Shown: positions 58,470 through 64,000 of the stretch, piece after piece | Numbering within the stretch: position 1 is the stretch's first letter | Layout of the letters: each line of letters begins with the position of its first letter | Assembly (NCBI GenBank): GCA_027625915.1 | Contig: JANTQA010000030.1 | Coordinates: 186,001-250,000, forward strand | DNA: 64,000 nt | Reading direction: 5' to 3' | Source of the DNA: Anaeramoeba flamelloides | Taxonomy: Eukaryota; Metamonada; Anaeramoebidae | Made by a program: the position numbers and the translations under genes | Notes under the pieces: generated by a model | Databases searched by the model: none | Told to the model about the DNA's origin: nothing | The model's input: only the letters and a program-made list of their open reading frames with translations

Positions 58470-61094
58470 TAAAGAACCAAAATATTTGATTAAAAAAAAA
58501 TATATTTATTTTTTTACTTTTCGAGAAGGAAAAGAATAAAAAAGAAAAAAATGAGAATTTTGGTATTTCAAGAAGTAGAACGACTGTTTTTTTCCAAATT
58601 AAGAAAATGTTTTTGTGTTTGTATTGACTCCTTTTTGGGAAAAGGCTTTATTGTTTTTAGGAAATAAATGGGAAAAAATTTTATTACATTTTCATATTCC
58701 TTTTTTGTTAGAGTATACAAAGAAATTGATTCTAATTTCTGATAAAAGTGTATTTGTTTGGTATTGCTTTATATATATTAAGCAAGAAATATAATTGACA
58801 TTGTACTCAGAATCCATAAAGAAAGGGATATTTTCAAACGTTAATAAAGAGAAGTCAAATAAATTATCACCAATTTGTATTTCTAAAAAGATCTTAAAAG
58901 CGTTCATCTTCTTGAGAAAAAGTGATTTTAGAGTATTTGTCTATGGATTCTGATTTTCAAGAGTGTACCTTTTTTGTCTTGTATATAAATCAATTTTTGA
59001 AATAGATTATTTATTATGATTTTGGTGGATCAGGTGAACATTGGAGAGAACTGTTGTCTCCCATAAAAATCGAATTTCAATATTGTAGTATTATGCAAAA
59101 AATAAAAGTTCATGTTATAACACGTACAAATGTATTCGAACACTAATCTTAATCATGAAAAGAGAGTCAGAACAAAAAATAGACCAACAACTATAAGTTT
59201 ATATTTATCCAATTGTCAAAATCTATCAACTTGATGATATTATAAATTTTGAAGATTCTATAAAAATTTAAAAGATTAAATATGGGCCTATTACATTACA
59301 AAATACAGATATTTAAAAAAATCTCGAAAAAGCCAAAGATAAAGATATATTTATACAAATCAAAGATTTTCAAATATACTGAGAATTCGACTTATATAGT
59401 ATTCATTTTGTAACAAGTATTTGAAGACTTGAAATTTTTAATTTAAATTACACAGATATCAAAATAATATAATAGAGATTAATAAAATCAAAAAAAAAAA
59501 ATAATCAAAGTTCCAAAAGTCACCTACAGACATATTCAAATTGGAAACTTGGACTTATCTAATCAATAGACCTTACTTAAAAGAAAACCTAACTTTATCA
59601 AAAAAAAAAATTGTTAGACCAATCATTTCTAGTTCTGGATTAAAAAATAAAGGAATTAGAAAACAATGACGAAGAAAATATGGAAAAATAAAAATAGTTT
59701 AAAGAAAGCCTCATGAGATTCAAATTAAGTCAATACAAGACAAAGTAGAATTTTCAGATGGAGAAGAAAACTAGAAATTTAAAAGTAATCTGAAGATTTC
59801 ACTAATTTCCTGATAATTTTAGATGAAAAAAACTATATACAAACTGGAAATTATTAACAAATCTATTTAAACCCAGAGCTTCCACAAGGGTATAAATCAA
59901 TACACTCAAATGAGGCCGGGGAAAGATATTTCTAAAATAGGTACATGGTGTTGAAAAAAAATTGATAATATCAATCAGATTTTATTCGGATGTAAAGGAT
60001 AATAAAAATTAGAAAATAATTCAAAAACAAAAATCAAAATAAGCACTTCTATTTTTATTTTAGGATTGTTGTTGAACGAACAGATAGATGAATTAAAGAG
60101 TGAACATAAGATTAAGGAAATATATATCACTGCTAAAAAAAGTTCCACAAACCACTATTATTAGTCATGAAAGTTGAGTTGATTTCATGAATCTAAATAA
60201 TTTTGGATCATACAATAACACAAAGTCATCTCGCTTTTAACAACTTCAACATTTTTTTTTATCTATTTTTAATTTTTTGATTTATTTTTTTTTATTGTTC
60301 AAATTTATTTTGAAAAAAAAAAAAAATTGAAATTTCAAATAAACATTAAGAAAAATGATGTGTTGAATTTTCTTTCAAAATTCATACATTTATAATTAAA
60401 AAATCTTATTGTGAACGATTTTAAATTTCCAAAGAAATTAAAAAAATTGCGTGAGACTAAAAAATGAAAAGGTCGACAATTTTATTAACATTTTATTATT
60501 TTTTTTTGAAGTTTATAGTCTGCCAAGGTAATTCGTTTTATGATTATAAACTTAAATCTAAAGTTTATTTTTTTCTCTTATTTGCCAATAATATTTATTT
60601 TAACTAATTATAAAAAACAAACTTGAATTTTTGATTTTCAGGTTTCTAGTATGAAAAATATATGAAAATTTCAAATCTTATAAAATTAAAATTTTAATAA
60701 TCATTTCATTCATGTTGACAAAGTTTTTTTCTAATATAACCAACATTTGGAAAATTCAAATACTTGAGGCTATTTTATATATTGTTGTTATTAGTATTAA
60801 TATTTTTTAAAATTCTGTATTCAAGGAAAAAAGGGTCTTTTTCAAGTAGAAAATTTTAAATGAATGGGAATAGGAATTTTAGTTTAATTCAATTTTGAGA
60901 GAAATCATTAAATTGAGAGATAATAACCAATAATTTAAAAAATGCTCTTTTAATCTAAAAACAACCAAAATAAGAGAAAAAATAATAGAGTTAAATAATG
61001 AAGTAATCTAGACAATCCAGTCTTCAATGGGATCTAAAAAATCATCCGTGATTGTACTCAATTTCTTTTAATCCTGGAACAATTCAAGAAAGTT
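58470..61094. other. Gene-free region upstream of PIG-Q; contains decayed coding-like stretches
   Basis: A 71-residue frame at 58692-58907 (-) has plausible codon use (MNAFKIFLEIQIGDNLFDFS) but no recognised domain. From about 59160 to 60200, plus-strand translation shows protein-like pieces broken by many stops (KAKDKDIFIQIKDFQ, NFLIILDEKNYIQ, NEQIDELKSEHKIKEIYIT). That suggests an old, unidentified gene or transposon relic. Nothing here supports a working gene. Confidence 0.45.
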
Positions 61095-62190
61095 TTCGAA
61101 AGTGTGTTGGTTTTCTAAGATTCAAAAAAATGGGGTAAAATCTATGATTTTTACTAGATTCTTTTGAATTCTGGAAAACTAAACAGGAGTTTCTGTAGAG
61201 TTTCAGGGTTTTCTTGAGGTTTTATCTTTTATTTATTAAACATTCTAGGTTTTTTGAGGTTTTCTATTTTATTTGTAAAAATTATTGATTTTCCAAATAA
61301 ATAGAAAACTCACAAAAACCTAACGAAAATATACTGATTAAACAAATAAACAGAAAACACAAAAAAATATAACCGTGATTTTCCAGAATTCAAAATAATT
61401 GAGTAAAATATTTAATTTTACTCTATTCTTTTAAATTTTGGAAAACATATCTAAAGTGTCCTCGGTTTTTTATTACTTTTTGTAATAAACTGAAAATTTC
61501 TTAAATTTTCAGTTTATTTCAAAAATTAAAAAAAAATCCTAACTGAAGTGCCGTCAACTGCTGTAAAGTGCTTAGGTTTTTTTAATTGAAGAAATAAAAA
61601 GAAAAATTTTGAAAATTTCTGTTGATTTCTTAATTTTTAAAAAAAATTAACGGTACTTTTCTTGAGGTTTTCTGTTTTCTTTGTGAAGTATTCTAGGTTT
61701 TTTTTTGAGGTTTTCTATTTTATTTAGAAAAACTATTGATTTTCGTTAGGTTTTTTTGAGTTTTCTATTTATTTGGAAAATCAATTATTTTTCGTTAGTC
61801 TTTTTTTTACTTTTCGAAATAAACCGAAAATTTATTAAAATTTTCGGTTTATTTCAAAAAGTAAAAAAAAAAAATCCAGAACACTTCACAAATAAAATAG
61901 AAAACCTCAAAAAAACCTAGAACACTTCACAAATAAATAGAAAACACCAAAAAACCTAACGAAAATCTATAGTTTTTCCAAATAAACAGAAAACCTAAGA
62001 AAAGCTAACGGCGGTTTTCCAAAATTCAGAAGAATTAATTAAAATCATAGATTTTAATCAATTCTTTTAAATTCTGGAAAAGCTAACAGTGTTTTTTTTT
62101 TTTACTTTTTTGAAATAAACCAAAAATTTCTAAAAATTTTATGTTTATTTCAAAAATTAAAAAAAACCTAACGGAAAATCAAAGAAATAA
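61095..62190. repeat. Hairpin-module repeat cluster C7 (longest)
   Basis: At least seven palindromic modules follow one another over 1.1 kb. Clear stems are AATAAACTGAAAATTT with AAATTTTCAGTTTATT (61484-61518), AATAAACCGAAAATTT with AAATTTTCGGTTTATT (about 61818-61853), and AGAATTAATTAAAATC with GATTTTAATCAATTCT (about 62025-62060). The GGTTTTCTATTTTATTT, GTGTTCTAGG and CCTAACGG words link them. The block near 61545-61575 is the reverse of the GGCACTTGACGGCACT end seen in C6, so several elements may be nested or joined here. Confidence 0.75.
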
Positions 62191-62603
62191 TATTTTTTAT
62201 CATTTAAATCAATAAATAATTTCTTTAATAGTCAAAATAATTGATTATTCATTTGAAAGGTATTTATTAAATTTAAAATACTTTTAAAATATATGGTTTA
62301 TAACAAATTAACTCGAAAAAAAAAAAGTATTCATAATTTTTTACTATTAAATTTGAAACAAATCTTTCGAGAACCTGAAAAATAGGATTTATTAAATTAA
62401 ATTTAAAAATATCTTTCAAAAAAATTTTTTGATCAAAGATCTCTTATTAAATAATAGTGTTTATTATAAGAAAGGTTATTAAAAAGTGTAAAAAATTAGC
62501 AAATTTTGAATTTTTTTTGTTTGAAAAAAGTTTTCAGTATTGTGCCGAGTAAATATGAAGTAAAATGAAGTCTAATTTTTGAATTAACCATTCAAGAAAA
62601 AAA

Positions 62604-63030
62604 GTTAAACAGGGAAAAAAGTGAAATACGGTTTTTAATTGAAATCGTTAATAGAACCTGAAATTTTCAAAGTAAGATCAATTTATCAAAGAATAAATAA
62701 AATAAATAAAGGCAAAATGGATGAATTCAATACAATAACAGTTTTTTTTAATACTATCTTTAGGTATGGGTTTTTTTTTGATTGCTCAATCATTAAAAAT
62801 TTGTTGAAAAAATTGATTATTTTAAAGATCTCCAAAACCACTTTAACAATTTCAATATGAAAGGAGATTTAAATTGTGTTTGTTGGTTTGATTTATAATA
62901 ATATAATGGATTATTATTTGAAGTTAATTGGTTTCTTCCTTTAATTGGTTTTACTTTACATTTTCAGGTTTCTGTGATTCTGTACGCGTTACCAATTAAA
63001 AACCGTGTTTCACTTTTTTTCCCGAACAGC
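62604..63030. mobile_element. 427-bp terminal-inverted-repeat element
   Basis: The left end ACAGGGAAAAAAGTGAAATA then CGGTTTTTAATTG pairs with the right end CAATTAAAAACCG then TGTTTCACTTTTTTTCCCGA. This gives about 35 bases with few mismatches. The interior frame 62639-62860 has no recognisable domain. Target duplication is unclear. Confidence 0.7.
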
Positions 63031-63740
63031 TATTGTTGTTTTCATTTTTTTAACGTTACATTTGTGAAATTTACTTTATTCTTGAATAAGACTAGTACCA
63101 ACAGTGATTTGGTTCTATTGATATTTTGATAATAAAAAGAAAATAAAATTTTTGCAAAAGATTATCATTACTGTCCAAAGTGGCAGAATCTTTTTGATTT
63201 TCATTAATCAAGAGAGATCCTGAATTTTCCAGCACAGGATCTTTTTGTTTTGTATAATACTCATAGAAACCAGATTGGCAAAAAGTGTTAATTTGCTGTA
63301 AATTTACCAGAAATTTTGAATTCGCACCAAAACGGAATAATTAGAATAATTTTCGATGTTTTATTGGAATCAAAGAAAACCAAACTATTGAGACCACAAA
63401 AGGTTTTCGTTTTGTTGCGAATAAAAAACCAAAGACAAGTGATCTTTAAAAGTGATAGGCTGCGATCCAAAAAATTAATATTATTTGTCATGTCAAAAGA
63501 AAAATTAAAGGGATTTGTGAATAATTATTTTTGACAAATTAAAGATTAATTGTACAAACGAATAAATTTTTTTGGTTAGTTGACTTGGTTTTTTTTTTTT
63601 ATTTGGAAAAAAAGAAAAAAGAAAAAAGAAAAAAGAAAAAAGAAAAAAAATTTTTTGTTTTTTTTTTGAAAGAAAAAGTTTAGTACCCATTTTTTTAAAA
63701 AGGGCTATTTTGTTTTCCAAACAAATGTTTAATTTATTAA
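63031..63740. other. 3' flank of the WH1 gene
   Basis: AT-rich DNA with a GAAAAAA tandem tract at about 63606-63650 (GAAAAAA/AAAAAAG units). A 72-residue frame at 63316-63534 (+) lacks any recognisable motif. I see no gene. Confidence 0.5.
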
Positions 63741-64000
63741 TTATTTTTTGTCATAAGGTATAATGGATTCGACCTTCTCTTTAAATACTTTAGAATCCTT
63801 TGTATCTGAAAAAGAAAGTGCAAAAGAGCATTCTTCTGATTCCCAAGCATGGACAAACCCAAGGTAAGTTTTGTAAGGGAAATTCCTATAAACTTCATGC
63901 TTAAATCGGATCTTTTTTGTTTCTAAATCAATGATTTGGATATAGTGGCAATTTTCTTTTTCTGTTAGCGCAACAATCCCCCAGATTTCGCTATAGATCC
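63741..64000 (-). CDS. WH1/EVH1-domain protein, C-terminal part (cut by window edge)
   Basis: From the right edge to TAA at 63743-63741 the minus strand is open for 86 codons. It reads as the second half of a WH1 domain, with IYSEIWGIVALTEKENCHYI, then QIIDLETKKIRFKHEVYRNF, then FVHAWESEECSFALSFSDTK and FKEKV. This follows WASP-type WH1 order (FLQIFDL, LWEQELYNNF, FHTF then CQVALNFA, KKF, as I recall them). WH1 domains bind proline-rich peptides and steer actin assembly. The protein ends about 12 residues after the domain, so WH1 lies at the C-terminus or the protein is a WH1-only type, unlike WASP where WH1 is N-terminal. A further 3' exon cannot be excluded, but no good splice donor is visible. 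Confidence 0.85.
   Translation of the reverse strand, partial: IYSEIWGIVALTEKENCHYIQIIDLETKKIRFKHEVYRNFPYKTYLGFVHAWESEECSFALSFSDTKDSKVFKEKVESIIPYDKK

Noticed and set aside
58692-58907. 71-residue minus-strand frame upstream of PIG-Q
   Set aside because: Codon use looks plausible but there is no domain, no clear splice partner and no other support; recorded only in the intergenic note.
1-64000. Alternative genetic code, CRISPR array, prophage or bacterial origin
   Set aside because: All three standard stops end good frames, genes have spliceosomal introns and eukaryotic families, and no regularly spaced identical repeats with unique spacers exist.

Overview
This window reads as nuclear DNA of a very AT-rich, intron-bearing protist. 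All supportable genes have eukaryotic families, GT-AG introns and the standard genetic code (TAA, TAG and TGA all end good reading frames). The lysine-, asparagine- and glutamine-rich proteins, charged low-complexity tracts and long homopolymers fit an amoeboid protist with an AT-rich genome, for example an Anaeramoeba-, heterolobosean- or amoebozoan-like organism. The exact lineage is an inference I cannot test here.

Seven genes are supportable, and they fill roughly a fifth of the window. From left to right they are: a Kelch-repeat protein with a proline-rich, basic tail (628-4639, +); a GPR107/GPR108-type seven-transmembrane protein in four exons (8650-16734, -); a SAP-domain, KEN-box, NuSAP-like basic protein (20021-21298, +); a BRSK/SAD-like AMPK-family kinase in five exons (26253-33372, -); a large TKL kinase with an N-terminal helical domain, polyQ tract and armadillo-like C-terminal half (42540-46451, -); PIG-Q/Gpi1 of the GPI-anchor GlcNAc-transferase, with an inferred last exon 4.6 kb away (51431-58469, -); and a WH1-domain gene cut by the right edge (63741-64000, -). 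The genes do not form a pathway. The signalling and cytoskeletal genes (two kinases, WH1, Kelch) and the endomembrane genes (GPR107, PIG-Q) are ordinary eukaryotic housekeeping and regulatory functions.

The remaining DNA, including introns up to 4.6 kb, is full of small elements that carry no recognisable transposase. They include a palindromic element family with TA target duplications (two copies of exactly 702 bp, plus two diverged copies), several other terminal-inverted-repeat elements flanked by TA or TATA, large foldback elements, and two LINE remnants. One LINE has a clear target-site duplication and poly(A) end.

The most unusual feature is a family of clusters built from hairpin modules (about 10.6, 17.2-17.6, 19.1-19.9, 52.1-52.5 and 61.1-62.2 kb). 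Its stems differ between copies, yet in several copies both arms of a stem have changed together so that pairing is kept. No tRNA, rRNA, CRISPR array, retrovirus-like or Polinton-like element was recognised.
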